Source: Ureibacillus terrenus (lineage in GTDB: Bacteria; Bacillota; Bacilli; Bacillales_A; Planococcaceae). Taken from it: a DNA stretch of 64,000 bases. The stretch spans positions 124,001 to 188,000 of the forward strand of contig NZ_VIGD01000003.1 in assembly GCF_006569205.1 (NCBI RefSeq), written 5' to 3'. The notes below the pieces were generated by a model. It saw only the letters and a program-made list of their open reading frames with translations, made no database searches and was not told the DNA's origin. Below are positions 45,745-55,093 of this stretch, piece by piece (the stretch's first letter is position 1; every line of letters begins with the position of its first letter). A program made the position numbers and the translations under genes.

Positions 45745-46632
45745 TTATTCGCCTGATGCTTTTAACAACTTTTCTTTTGTGAAATCTTCCAATTTGAATT
45801 CACCATGGCAGATGTATTCCGCCTTTCCTTTCATCCATACATGGTTGTTCTCATCCCAACGTATTTCCAGATCACCCCCCGGCAAATGAACGGTTATGGA
45901 TTGGTCCTTTTCAATTTTATTGTTCAGAGTGGCAGCGACTACCGCCGCGCAAGCTCCTGTACCGCAGGCCATCGTGATGCCCGAACCCCTTTCCCACACC
46001 CGATAGTCGAGTTCATTCGGCTTTTTGACGGCCACTACCCCGACATTCACTCTTTCAGGGAAAATGTCGGAATGTTCAATCATCGGACCAATCTTATCAA
46101 GAGGCACCTTATGGACATCATCGACAAACATGATGGCGTGGGGATTGCCCATTGAAACACAGGTTAAGCGGTATTGATTTCCGCCGATTTCGAATGGTTC
46201 ATTGATGGTCATTGTCATCGGCTCTCCGATCATCGGAATCATGGTCTTTAACAATTTCGGTTCGCCCATATCAACCGTGACATATTCCACTTCTTTCTTC
46301 TTTTCGGAAATATGGACTTCCACAATTCCTCCAAGCGTTTCGATGGTAAAACTTTCCGAATCTACAAACTGATGATCGTACAAATATTTCGCTACACATC
46401 TCAATCCGTTGCCGCAATTTTTTCCCTCAGACCCGTCCGCGTTAAAAATCCGCATCCGGAAGTCGGCCACTTTGGAATCACAAATGAGAATCATACCGTC
46501 GGAACCAATGCCAAATCTCACATCCGAAAGATTTCTGGCAAGTGTTGGAAGCGAATCTTCCTCCAAAGTGTTTTCCAATAGATTGATGAAGATGTAATTA
46601 TTGCCTAGGCCATGCATTTTCGTAAACAGCAT
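45745..46632 (-). CDS. dapF: Diaminopimelate epimerase DapF
   Basis: Interconverts LL- and meso-diaminopimelate, giving the meso-DAP needed for peptidoglycan and lysine. 295 residues. N-terminal [11 protein letters not shown], the first catalytic cysteine in [14 protein letters not shown] (about residue 76) and the second in [13 protein letters not shown] (about residue 225) are both present. GTG 46641 overlaps the dapL stop, but AGAGGGTG 6 nt upstream makes ATG 46632 the better start. Directly downstream of dapL, whose product is its substrate LL-DAP, so two consecutive pathway steps are coupled. Confidence 0.96.
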   Translation of the reverse strand: MLFTKMHGLGNNYIFINLLENTLEEDSLPTLARNLSDVRFGIGSDGMILICDSKVADFRMRIFNADGSEGKNCGNGLRCVAKYLYDHQFVDSESFTIETLGGIVEVHISEKKKEVEYVTVDMGEPKLLKTMIPMIGEPMTMTINEPFEIGGNQYRLTCVSMGNPHAIMFVDDVHKVPLDKIGPMIEHSDIFPERVNVGVVAVKKPNELDYRVWERGSGITMACGTGACAAVVAATLNNKIEKDQSITVHLPGGDLEIRWDENNHVWMKGKAEYICHGEFKLEDFTKEKLLKASGE

Positions 46633-46637
46633 TTTGA

Positions 46638-47891
46638 TCACCCTCTTGAAAATATGAACCGATCTCTTTTCAACCTTCTTTCAATCTCTCTCATCACTTG
46701 TTTTTCCTCTTCTTCCGTATCGGCTTCGAATGTAACGGAAAATCTTATGAAGCGTCCTGCATCATCCCAAGGAACGGTTGATATGAGATGTTCACGTATG
46801 AGGTATTGGGAGAAATCCTCCGCCGTTTGGAATGACGGACCTTCTTTAATGCCGACCGGCGCTTCGGCATATAAGTAGAAGGAGCCTTTCGGTTTCTCCG
46901 CTTGAAAACCGCACCCCCGCAAAACTTGGACGAGCATTTCGTGTCTGCGGGAATATTTTTTGGCCGTTTGTTCCGTGATTTCAGGATGAGCCAATGCAAA
47001 ACTTGCGGCTTTCTGAATGGGGATAAACTGTCCCGAATCGCTATTGTCCTTGATCGTTTGAAAGGCTTTGACCAGCTTCGGATTTCCTGCAATAAACCCG
47101 ATTCTCCAGCCCGTCATATTGAAGGATTTGGATAATGAATGGATTTCTACCCCGACCTCCTTCGCTCCCGGCACGGATAAAAAGCTGAGCGGCTTTTCTC
47201 CGTCAAACATGAGAGCGGCATATGCTGCATCGTGGACAACGATGATTTGATTGTTTCTTGCAAATTCGACGACTTCCTCAAAAAATTCCTTCGAGGCAAC
47301 TGCACCTGTCGGATTATTCGGATAATTCAGATAAATCATTTTAGCTTTCTTCAATACTTCCGGATCGATTTGATCCAGGCGGGGCAAAAATCCGTTTTCT
47401 TTTAATAGCGGGAGGTGAACAACTTCCCCCCCAAAATATTTTGTATACGTGCCCAGCACGGGGTAACAAGGGGACGGCATCAAGGTAATGTCGCCGGGAT
47501 TGATGAAAGCGGCCGGCAGGAGGCTGAGCCCTGATTTTGAACCGATAACGTGGTTGATTTCCGTTTCGGGATCCAGATCCGGCACCCCGAACACTTCCGC
47601 CATGTAGCGGGAAGCGGCTTCCTTGAATTCCGGGATCCCATTGTCCGAATAAAACCGGTTTTCCGGTTTTGCCGCTTCTTCATACAGTTTTTCGACAACC
47701 CTCATATCCGCCATCGCATCCGGCTCCCCGACTCCCAAATCGATCAAAGGGACATGAGGCTTTTCTTTGATGGCCGCCCGTTTGGCCCGCTTAATTTTTT
47801 CGAATTTGAATATTTCTTCCTTCAGACCGAAAGAGGGGCCTCCAATCCGGTCGGCAAATAATTGCTGGATATAATCTGTTGCTTGCACCAT
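46638..47891 (-). CDS. dapL: LL-diaminopimelate aminotransferase DapL (PLP-dependent, fold type I)
   Basis: 417 residues. Transfers an amino group from glutamate to tetrahydrodipicolinate to make LL-DAP in one step, bypassing acylated intermediates. Aminotransferase motifs: GVGEPD (about 55), FYSDNGIPEFKEA, HVIGSKSGLSLLPAAFI, YLNYPNNPTGA, HDAAYAAL and the PLP-lysine SLSKSFNMTGWRIGF. The pattern, together with the C-terminal STVPWDDAGRFIRFSV, matches proteins annotated DapL in Firmicutes rather than aspartate aminotransferases. TAGGAGG uses the gltB stop as part of its RBS; GTG 47888 is an alternative start. The neighbour dapF supports the assignment. Confidence 0.82.
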   Translation of the reverse strand: MVQATDYIQQLFADRIGGPSFGLKEEIFKFEKIKRAKRAAIKEKPHVPLIDLGVGEPDAMADMRVVEKLYEEAAKPENRFYSDNGIPEFKEAASRYMAEVFGVPDLDPETEINHVIGSKSGLSLLPAAFINPGDITLMPSPCYPVLGTYTKYFGGEVVHLPLLKENGFLPRLDQIDPEVLKKAKMIYLNYPNNPTGAVASKEFFEEVVEFARNNQIIVVHDAAYAALMFDGEKPLSFLSVPGAKEVGVEIHSLSKSFNMTGWRIGFIAGNPKLVKAFQTIKDNSDSGQFIPIQKAASFALAHPEITEQTAKKYSRRHEMLVQVLRGCGFQAEKPKGSFYLYAEAPVGIKEGPSFQTAEDFSQYLIREHLISTVPWDDAGRFIRFSVTFEADTEEEEKQVMREIERRLKRDRFIFSRG

Positions 47892-47898
47892 ATCCCTC

Positions 47899-49374
47899 CT
47901 AAAATGATAAGTTTACTTTACTTGTTACATATCGGTGGCATCTTTTTGCGGCTTCTTTCCCTTCCTGGATCGCCCATACGATTAAACTTTGGCCTCTTCT
48001 GGCATCTCCGGCCACAAAGACATTTTCCAGATCCGTTTGATAGGAACGGCTCTTTCTTAATCCGCCCACATCAATGTTTAATTGATCGAATAGTTCCCTT
48101 TCCGGCCCTTCAAATCCGATGGCAATCAAAACAAGCTGCGCAGAAAGCACTTTTTCGGTGTTCGGTATCGGTTCACGGATTTTTTCGCCTTTTTCATTGA
48201 ATGTGGTTTTTATGCCGACAGTCTTGACAGCAACGAGCCGGCCTCCATCATCCCCGATAAATTCCAAAGCCGAAGTTGCAAATAGTCTTGGATCGTCGCC
48301 GAATTTTGCTTTTGCTTCTTCTTGTCCGTAGTCCAATTTATAAATAAGCGGATATTGTGGCCAAGGATTATCCGGTGCCCGTTCTGCAGGGCGTTTTGGA
48401 TAAATATCCAATTGAACGACACTTTTGCAATTTTGCCTTAGTGCGGTAGCGATACAATCGACTGCCGTATCACCGCCGCCGATGACCACGACATCTTTTC
48501 CTTCCGCAGAAATGTATTGCCCATTTTTCAAGTCGGAATCCAATAAACTTTTTGTATTGGAATGCAAATATTCCATCGCAAAATGAATGCCTTTCAAATT
48601 TCTGCCCTTCACATCCATGTCCCGCGGTTTTGTTGCTCCTGTGCAAAGAATGACTGCATCAAATTCTTCTTTTAAACGTTCGATGGAGTAATCTTTTCCT
48701 ACCTCCACATTCGTCAAGAAGGAAATGCCCGATTCTTCCATCAAGCGGATTCTGCGATCAACAACATGTTGTTCAATTTTCATTTTTGGAATTCCGTACG
48801 TAAGAAGTCCTCCAACCCGGTCGCTTCTTTCAAAAACGGTCACCGAATGGCCATAGTTGTTTAATTCATAGGCGCAAGCCAAACCTGCTGGACCTGAACC
48901 GACAACGGCGATCTTGATTCCTGTCCGTTGTTTTGGAATCTGCGGTTTTACCCATCCTTCTTCAAAGGCTTTTTCGATGATCGCCCATTCAATGCTTTTG
49001 ATGCTTACCGAGCTTTCATAGAGGGAAGCGACACATCCAGCTTCACAAGGAGCCGGACATGCCCTTCCTGTGAACTCAGGAAACGGATTTGTCTTGCTTA
49101 AACGTTCATAAGCCTCTTTCCACTTTCCTTGATACACCAGTTCATTCCATTCCGGAATTAAGTTGAAGATTGGACATCCTGTCGTCATGCCCCCAATCAA
49201 TGAACCGTTCTGGCAAAATGGAACGCCGCAATCCATGCAACGGGCCGCCTGTTTGGCTAAAGTGTTTTCGGAAGGCAAAGAAGAAATTTCCTTCCAATCT
49301 CGGATTCTTTCTAAAGGATCACGATACCGGACATTTTCCCTTTTATATTCCAAGAATCCAGTTGGTTTCCCCAT
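47899..49374 (-). CDS. gltB: Glutamate synthase small subunit GltB
   Basis: 491-residue NADPH-dependent beta subunit that supplies electrons to GltA. N-terminal cysteines CMDCGVPFCQNG, GCPIFNLIP and CPAPCEAGCVASL hold two low-potential [4Fe-4S] clusters. FAD-binding GSGPAGLACAYELNN is near residue 150 and NADPH-binding GGGDTAVDC near 300. The start MGKPTGFLEYKREN matches B. subtilis GltB; ATG 49374 was chosen since the other in-frame ATG (49386) lies directly against the RBS. Gap of 16 nt after gltA, 7 nt before dapL. Confidence 0.96.
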   Translation of the reverse strand: MGKPTGFLEYKRENVRYRDPLERIRDWKEISSLPSENTLAKQAARCMDCGVPFCQNGSLIGGMTTGCPIFNLIPEWNELVYQGKWKEAYERLSKTNPFPEFTGRACPAPCEAGCVASLYESSVSIKSIEWAIIEKAFEEGWVKPQIPKQRTGIKIAVVGSGPAGLACAYELNNYGHSVTVFERSDRVGGLLTYGIPKMKIEQHVVDRRIRLMEESGISFLTNVEVGKDYSIERLKEEFDAVILCTGATKPRDMDVKGRNLKGIHFAMEYLHSNTKSLLDSDLKNGQYISAEGKDVVVIGGGDTAVDCIATALRQNCKSVVQLDIYPKRPAERAPDNPWPQYPLIYKLDYGQEEAKAKFGDDPRLFATSALEFIGDDGGRLVAVKTVGIKTTFNEKGEKIREPIPNTEKVLSAQLVLIAIGFEGPERELFDQLNIDVGGLRKSRSYQTDLENVFVAGDARRGQSLIVWAIQEGKEAAKRCHRYVTSKVNLSF

Positions 49375-49390
49375 TTTGCTCACCATCCTC

Positions 49391-52300
49391 TCATGCTAAG
49401 TAGCTGTTCAATAATTGTTTTTCTTCTTGTTCCAAAATCTGTTTATATTTGTGAGGAATGACGCGGATAAATTTCTGCGCTTCAAACTCCCAATTTTGAA
49501 GAATTCTTTGTGCGATTGGACTCTTTGTTTGTTGATAATGTTCTTTGATTAACGCATTGACAAAATTCAATTCTTGCAAGTTATGAATCTCTTCCAGCAA
49601 AACGAGTTCGTCGTTATAGATTTCCGTAAAATGTTCATTCGCCGGCGAATAAACATATGCGATTCCGCCCGACATTCCTGCGGCAAAGTTTTTGCCGACT
49701 TCACCTAAAATGACGACCCGTCCGCCCGTCATATATTCACAGCCATGATCGCCGACACCTTCCACCACGACGTGCGCTCCGCTATTCCGGACGCAAAATC
49801 TTTCCCCGGCTTTTCCACGGATAAACGCTTTTCCGCTTGTCGCTCCATAAAATGCCGCATTGCCGATGATCACATTTTCCTCTGCGGCAATCTTTGCATT
49901 TGATGGAGGGGCCACGATGATTTTTCCGCCGGATAACCCTTTGCCGACATAGTCGTTGGCATCGCCTTCAAGTTTCAACGTAATGCCTTGCGGTATAAAT
50001 GCCCCAAAACTTTGGCCGGCTGAACCATTGAAATGAATTTGGATCGTATCTTCTTTCAATCCTTCGCTTCCAAATTTTTTCGATACTTTATACCCGAGCA
50101 TCGTGCCGACGGAGCGGTTTGTGTTTTGGATAGGAAGGTTGATCTGAACCGGCCGTTTTTTAGTCAGCGCATCCTGGCTTAATGGAATCAATTTTTGATA
50201 ATCCAATGTTTCTTGCAATTGGTGATCCTGGCTTTTGGATGCCGTCCGCTCCCCTTCCGGCATTGCCAGAAGGGCGGAAAAGTCCAGTTTCTTTTCTTTC
50301 CAGCCAAGATCGTCTTTGATTTGAATGATGTCAGTCCTTCCGATCATTTCTTCCAAAGTTCTGAATCCAAGTTCTGCCATCAACTCGCGTACTTCTTGCG
50401 CGATGAAATGCATCAAATTAATGACGTGTTCCGCAGTGCCAATCATTTTCCTTCTGAGCTGCGGGTTCTGTGTCGCGATTCCGACCGGGCAAGTATCCAA
50501 ATGGCAAACTCTCATCATCACACAGCCCAGCGATACCAGCGGCAATGTAGAAAATCCGAATTCTTCCGCGCCCAGCAATGCGGCGATCACGACATCCCTT
50601 CCGTTCATCAGTTTTCCGTCCGTTTCAAGCACCACTTTGTTTCTTAAGCCGTTTAGCATAAGCGTTTGATGAGCTTCCGCAAGCCCCAATTCCCAAGGAA
50701 GGCCGGCGTGTTTGATGCTTGTTCTGGCAGCCGCTCCCGTTCCTCCATCATATCCGCTGATGAGAATCACATCGGCTTTTGCTTTCGCAACGCCCGCCGC
50801 TATCGTTCCAACGCCGCTTTCGGAAACAAGTTTGACGTTGATGCGCGCTTCAGGATTTGCATTTTTCAAGTCATAAATCAATTGTTCCAAATCTTCAATC
50901 GAATAAATATCGTGGTGTGGAGGCGGTGAAATGAGTTCGATTCCAGGAGTCGATCCTCTCGTTTTCGCCACTTCCACCGTCACTTTGTGTCCGGCAAGCT
51001 GTCCTCCTTCGCCTGGTTTGGCTCCCTGGGCCATTTTGATCTGGATTTCATCACAATTGACCAAATAATGGCTTGTGACGCCAAATCGTCCTGATGCGAC
51101 TTGTTTGATGCGGCTTAACTTGGAATCCCCGTTTGGCAGCGGAATGTACCGTTCCGGATCTTCCCCGCCTTCGCCCGAGTTGCTTTTCGCCCCGATGCGG
51201 TTCATGGCGATGGCAATCGCTTCGTGGGCTTCCTTGCTGATGGAACCGAAAGACATGGCTCCAGTTTTGAACCGTTTGAAAATGGATTCAACCGGTTCCA
51301 CTTCATCGATAGGAATTGGTTTCCGGTCGCTTTTTAATTCAAACAGGTCTCTCAATGTTGTCATGCTTTCTTTTGAAAGCATTTCGCTGTATTTTTTGTA
51401 ATATTCGTAATTGCCTGTGCGGCAAGCCAGCTGCAATGTATGGATCGTTTCCGGACGATATAGATGTTCTTCCCCGCTTTTTCTCCATTGGAAATCGGAA
51501 CCTTCTTCAAGCAATAATCTTTTGTCTTCCCATCCTCTGTTGTGGCGGGCTGCTGTTTCCAAAGCGATATCCGTTATATCGAGACCCCCGATTTGGGAAA
51601 TCGTGCGAGGAAAATAACGGTCGATGACTTCCCTGCTGAGGCCGACCGCCTCGAAAATTTGCGCGCCGATATAGCTTTGCACCGTCGAAATGCCCATTTT
51701 GGACATGACTTTTAAGATGCCTTTTGTGATCCCTTTAACATATTTTCCGATGAAATCTTTTTCTTCGCCCTCTTCCAGTTGGGCGATGGATGCATATACC
51801 AAGTATGGATAGATGGCATTGGCCCCGTAACCGAGCAGTGCCGCAAAATGGTGAACTTCTCTCGGTTCCCCTGATTCGACAATGATGCTCACTTTATTGC
51901 GGAGTCCTTTCCGAATTAAATGATGGTGGATACCGGAAACTGCCAGCAATGAAGGAATGGCCGCATTTTCCTTGTTGGCTCCGCGGTCGCTGATGATAAG
52001 CAGTTGGCAACCCTCTTCCGCTGCCTTTTCAGCTTTTTTCAAGAGCTTCTCCAAATGCTGTTCCATCAGTTCCGGCTGTCTCGAAGGGAATAAGGAGGAC
52101 AGTCTTTTTATTTTCCATCCGTTCAGGTGCAAACCGATGATTTTCATCCAGTCGTCTTTTGTCAAAATCGGTGTTTTCAATTTAATTTTTTGATATTCTT
52201 CCCTTTTCGGATTTAATAAGTTTCCTTCTCCTCCCAAATACACTTCCATCGATGTTACGTAAGCTTCCCGAATGGCATCGATTGGAGGATTGGTTACTTG

Positions 52301-53869
52301 TGCAAACCGCTGTTTGAAATAGTTGAACAACAGTTGCGGTTTTTTTGATAAAACGGCGAGCGGTCCGTCATAACCCATTGAACCGACCGGATCGTCACCG
52401 CGCATTGCAAGAGGTTTGATATACTTCTCCCACTCTTCGAATGTATAGCCGAATGCTTTTTGAAGCCGGACAAGCTGTTTTTTATTCATTTTCCTTGACT
52501 TCTGTATATTTAGAGCCGGGATGTTATCAAGAGGGATGATCATTTCGGCCGCCCATTGTTCATATGGCTGTTCATTGATGAGCTGCTGTTTTAGTTCCTC
52601 ATCAAACAACAGCGTTCTTTTCTCAAAATCCACCAACAACATTTGGCCAGGTTTCAAGCGGCCTTTTTGAACGATTTTTTCCTCCGGTATATCGACAACC
52701 CCGACTTCCGAAGATAAATAGAAGAAGTCGTCGTCTGTCAAAATATATCTTGCAGGACGCAAACCGTTGCGGTCGAGGCAGGCACCCGCCTGTTTTCCGT
52801 TTGTGAATCCCATTGCGGCCGGGCCATCCCATGGCTCCATCAATGCGCTATGGTATTCGTAAAACGCCCGCTGTTTTGCGGAAAGCAACGGGTTGTTTTG
52901 CCAAGGTTCCGGAATCATCATCATCATCGCCTGCGGCAACGACCAGCCGGATAGCACCAAATATTCCAACACATTGTCAAACATTGCAGAGTCGCTGCCG
53001 TCCAGATTGATGATTGGATGAAGTTCTTTCTCATCCACGCCGAACACGTTTGATTGCATGGATGCTTCCCTGGCGAAAATCCAATTCACATTTCCGTTGA
53101 TGGTATTGATTTCACCGTTATGCATGATCATACGGTTCGGTTGTGCCCTGCTCCAGCTCGGGAAAGTGTTTGTGCTGAAACGGTTGTGGACCATCGCCAT
53201 TTTTGAACGATAATCTTCATCGGTTAAATCTATATAGAAATTCTTTAACTGCTCCGGCAAGAGGAGTCCTTTATATACGATCGTTTTCGATGATAAACTG
53301 GAGATATAGCAAGCGTCTTTATTTTTTTCGATCTCGCCGAATATCTTTTCGATTTTGCGGCGGACCACATATAAGCGTCGTTCAAAATCCTCTTGTTCCA
53401 GATTTGACGCCGGCAATACAAATAATTGATGAATTGAAGGGGCTGACTCGATTGCTTCCTTTTGCAAAACTTCTTCGTTCGTCGGCACCGTTCTCCAGCC
53501 GAACAATTCTAAACCGCTCTTTTCAACGATTTCTTCGATTCTCGATTTATATTCAACTAGTTTTGTAGTTTCTTTAGGAAGAAAAATCATCATAACCCCG
53601 TATCGTCCAGTTTCAGGGAGTTGCTTTCCTTGTTTTTCCCATTCTTTTGAAAAGAGTTCATGAGGAATATCCGTCAAAATACCGGATCCGTCCCCCATCG
53701 TTTCTTTTTCGTCCCTTCCTCCCCGATGTGTCAACCGTTCAAGGGCAGTGAGGGCCTGGGATACAATAAAATGGGTTTTCTCTCCATTTATATTTGCTAA
53801 TAAGGCGATTCCACACGAGTCATGTTCCAGTCGCGGATTGTATAAGCCTTGGTTGAGTAGTTGTTTCAT
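49391..53869 (-). CDS. gltA: Glutamate synthase large subunit GltA
   Basis: 1492 residues. Converts glutamine and 2-oxoglutarate into two glutamates. Short propeptide then HDSCGIALLANI with the N-terminal nucleophile Cys of the class II amidotransferase domain (about 20-420); central domain; FMN and [3Fe-4S] synthase domain, with the cluster CVMMRVCHLDTCPVG (about residues 1125-1139) and GGQLAGHKVTVEVAK; C-terminal beta-helix GXGXG domain (GEGVGDHGCEYMTGG-like). ATG 53869 was chosen over GTG 53878 because AAGGGGTG lies 6 nt upstream. First large gene of the nitrogen operon. No gltC regulator is adjacent. Confidence 0.97.
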   Translation of the reverse strand: MKQLLNQGLYNPRLEHDSCGIALLANINGEKTHFIVSQALTALERLTHRGGRDEKETMGDGSGILTDIPHELFSKEWEKQGKQLPETGRYGVMMIFLPKETTKLVEYKSRIEEIVEKSGLELFGWRTVPTNEEVLQKEAIESAPSIHQLFVLPASNLEQEDFERRLYVVRRKIEKIFGEIEKNKDACYISSLSSKTIVYKGLLLPEQLKNFYIDLTDEDYRSKMAMVHNRFSTNTFPSWSRAQPNRMIMHNGEINTINGNVNWIFAREASMQSNVFGVDEKELHPIINLDGSDSAMFDNVLEYLVLSGWSLPQAMMMMIPEPWQNNPLLSAKQRAFYEYHSALMEPWDGPAAMGFTNGKQAGACLDRNGLRPARYILTDDDFFYLSSEVGVVDIPEEKIVQKGRLKPGQMLLVDFEKRTLLFDEELKQQLINEQPYEQWAAEMIIPLDNIPALNIQKSRKMNKKQLVRLQKAFGYTFEEWEKYIKPLAMRGDDPVGSMGYDGPLAVLSKKPQLLFNYFKQRFAQVTNPPIDAIREAYVTSMEVYLGGEGNLLNPKREEYQKIKLKTPILTKDDWMKIIGLHLNGWKIKRLSSLFPSRQPELMEQHLEKLLKKAEKAAEEGCQLLIISDRGANKENAAIPSLLAVSGIHHHLIRKGLRNKVSIIVESGEPREVHHFAALLGYGANAIYPYLVYASIAQLEEGEEKDFIGKYVKGITKGILKVMSKMGISTVQSYIGAQIFEAVGLSREVIDRYFPRTISQIGGLDITDIALETAARHNRGWEDKRLLLEEGSDFQWRKSGEEHLYRPETIHTLQLACRTGNYEYYKKYSEMLSKESMTTLRDLFELKSDRKPIPIDEVEPVESIFKRFKTGAMSFGSISKEAHEAIAIAMNRIGAKSNSGEGGEDPERYIPLPNGDSKLSRIKQVASGRFGVTSHYLVNCDEIQIKMAQGAKPGEGGQLAGHKVTVEVAKTRGSTPGIELISPPPHHDIYSIEDLEQLIYDLKNANPEARINVKLVSESGVGTIAAGVAKAKADVILISGYDGGTGAAARTSIKHAGLPWELGLAEAHQTLMLNGLRNKVVLETDGKLMNGRDVVIAALLGAEEFGFSTLPLVSLGCVMMRVCHLDTCPVGIATQNPQLRRKMIGTAEHVINLMHFIAQEVRELMAELGFRTLEEMIGRTDIIQIKDDLGWKEKKLDFSALLAMPEGERTASKSQDHQLQETLDYQKLIPLSQDALTKKRPVQINLPIQNTNRSVGTMLGYKVSKKFGSEGLKEDTIQIHFNGSAGQSFGAFIPQGITLKLEGDANDYVGKGLSGGKIIVAPPSNAKIAAEENVIIGNAAFYGATSGKAFIRGKAGERFCVRNSGAHVVVEGVGDHGCEYMTGGRVVILGEVGKNFAAGMSGGIAYVYSPANEHFTEIYNDELVLLEEIHNLQELNFVNALIKEHYQQTKSPIAQRILQNWEFEAQKFIRVIPHKYKQILEQEEKQLLNSYLA

Positions 53870-53936
53870 TTTTTGCACCCCTTAATTCTTCCTGTATTCT
53901 ATACATACATCCTATCAGGACTAGAATTAAAAATAT

Positions 53937-53963
53937 TTAGACTATTTCATAGAATGTTTGCAC
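53937..53963 (-). CDS. Putative 8-residue leader peptide upstream of gltA
   Basis: GTG 53963 follows AAGGAGGTG (53971-53979 on the plus strand as CACCTCCTT), a perfect match to the 16S rRNA 3' end with a 7-nt spacing. The frame encodes only MQTFYEIV and then TAA, ending 67 nt before gltA. The strength of this RBS on so short a frame suggests a leader peptide or a ribosome binding relic. Could be accidental. Confidence 0.35.
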   Translation of the reverse strand: MQTFYEIV

Positions 53964-53967
53964 TTTT

Positions 53968-54069
53968 TTACACCTCCTTCACGGGCGAAAACATATTGGC
54001 GGAAAGCGGAACGATCACCGCTTTCACAACCTTGGCAGCAGTGGCGGAAGAATTGCCAATGTTGCCCAA
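53968..54069 (-). CDS. Putative 33-codon ORF between the AraC gene and gltA
   Basis: TTG 54069, with AAAGG 9 nt upstream, opens a 33-codon frame with normal-looking codon use (many GCC, GTG, AAG), rich in Ala and Val (SSATAAKVVKAVIVPLSANM), ending with the AAGGAGGTG that serves the 8-codon frame. It could be a real small gene, the relic of a larger gene, or chance. No family recognised. Confidence 0.25.
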   Translation of the reverse strand: MGNIGNSSATAAKVVKAVIVPLSANMFSPVKEV

Positions 54070-54084
54070 ATGTTTATGCCTTTA

Positions 54085-54127
54085 ATAAAAAACCGACATT
54101 TCCGTTCAGGAAATTGCCGGTTTTTTA
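54085..54127. terminator. Bidirectional terminator after the AraC-family gene
   Basis: AACCGGCAATTTCC / GGAAATGTCGGTT stem (two internal imperfections), flanked by A- and T-runs; on the minus strand followed by TTTTTTATT. Confidence 0.88.
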
Positions 54128-54132
54128 TTGAA

Positions 54133-54987
54133 TTAGGCGTTTCTTTGCATTGTCAGTTCTTTTCTATCAGATTTTATTGGCGCTGGCACCGTACGGATTT
54201 CGGAAGGGCTTTTTCCGGTATACGCTTTGAATTGGCGGCTAAAATAATGTATATTATTGTAACCCAGGGCATCGGCCACTTCCGTTACGGACATTCCGGT
54301 ATAATGCAATAAATGCTCCGCCCTTTTGATGCGGGTTTCAATAATGTAAGACTGAATGGTTTGCCCCATAATCTCCTTGAATTTTTTTGAAAAATAACGG
54401 GGCGAAAAGTTTGCGCGGGCCGCCAAACTTTCGACTGTATGATTTTCTCCCGGATGTTGCTGCACGTAGTTGGCCACTTCCCGGATGTTAAAAAAGATTT
54501 GGCCCTTCATTTCATCGTGATCCTCATCCTGTTGCGTTTCGGCCAGCTGATCTTCCCTCAGAAGCTGAATCATCAATTGTTTCAGGATAAGCTTACCTTC
54601 TATTTCCGCGGCAAAGGTTTTTACCAAAAATAAACGGACATACCTGGTCAACAAAGATTCAAAATGGATGCGGTCCTGGAGAATTCGATAATGTTTCGGA
54701 ATAATTTCCGGCTCTGTTTCAAGATCAAAATGGATGTACGTGATTACGAGCGGATTCATAGGATTGTGCGTCGCTGTCGTCCAATCCCCGGGCCTGAATA
54801 AAAAGCAGCTCCCTTCCTGCAATTTATAGTCTTTGCCGTTCAAATTTAAGTTTCCTTCGCCGCTCCAAATATACAGCAAATCATAGTTTGGGATCGGCGC
54901 CTTCCTTTTCCACTGCCAATTCGGTTCACAATTGATTGTGGCTAATGCTGGTTTGATGATAAAATGATCAGGGTTTAAGTTGATCAT
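54133..54987 (-). CDS. AraC family transcriptional regulator with cupin-type sensor domain
   Basis: 284 residues. N-terminal beta-rich arm/cupin (YDLLYIWSGEGNLNLNGKDYKL, in parts, and EGSCFLFRPGDW) probably binds a small ligand. The two C-terminal helix-turn-helix motifs are VESLAARANFSPRYFSKKFK and VTEVADALGYNNIHYFSRQFK. Start ATG 54987 with GGAGGGG 6 nt upstream. It lies upstream of the nitrogen operon on the same strand, separated by a terminator, and downstream of asnB. Its target genes are unknown; the gltA promoter is a nearby candidate. Confidence 0.88.
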   Translation of the reverse strand: MINLNPDHFIIKPALATINCEPNWQWKRKAPIPNYDLLYIWSGEGNLNLNGKDYKLQEGSCFLFRPGDWTTATHNPMNPLVITYIHFDLETEPEIIPKHYRILQDRIHFESLLTRYVRLFLVKTFAAEIEGKLILKQLMIQLLREDQLAETQQDEDHDEMKGQIFFNIREVANYVQQHPGENHTVESLAARANFSPRYFSKKFKEIMGQTIQSYIIETRIKRAEHLLHYTGMSVTEVADALGYNNIHYFSRQFKAYTGKSPSEIRTVPAPIKSDRKELTMQRNA

Positions 54988-55093
54988 CACTGACCCCTCC
55001 ATTTCCTTGATTCATAACCGCGCTTGTACTCTATGTTTCCTAATTCCATTCCAAATGATTCATCGTTTCTGCCTGTTTTTTGTCTTGAACCCA

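Noticed and set aside
53861..54085. 74-codon plus-strand ORF antisense to the gltA leader
   Set aside because: Shadow of the minus-strand region, crosses the gltA start, no ribosome binding site.
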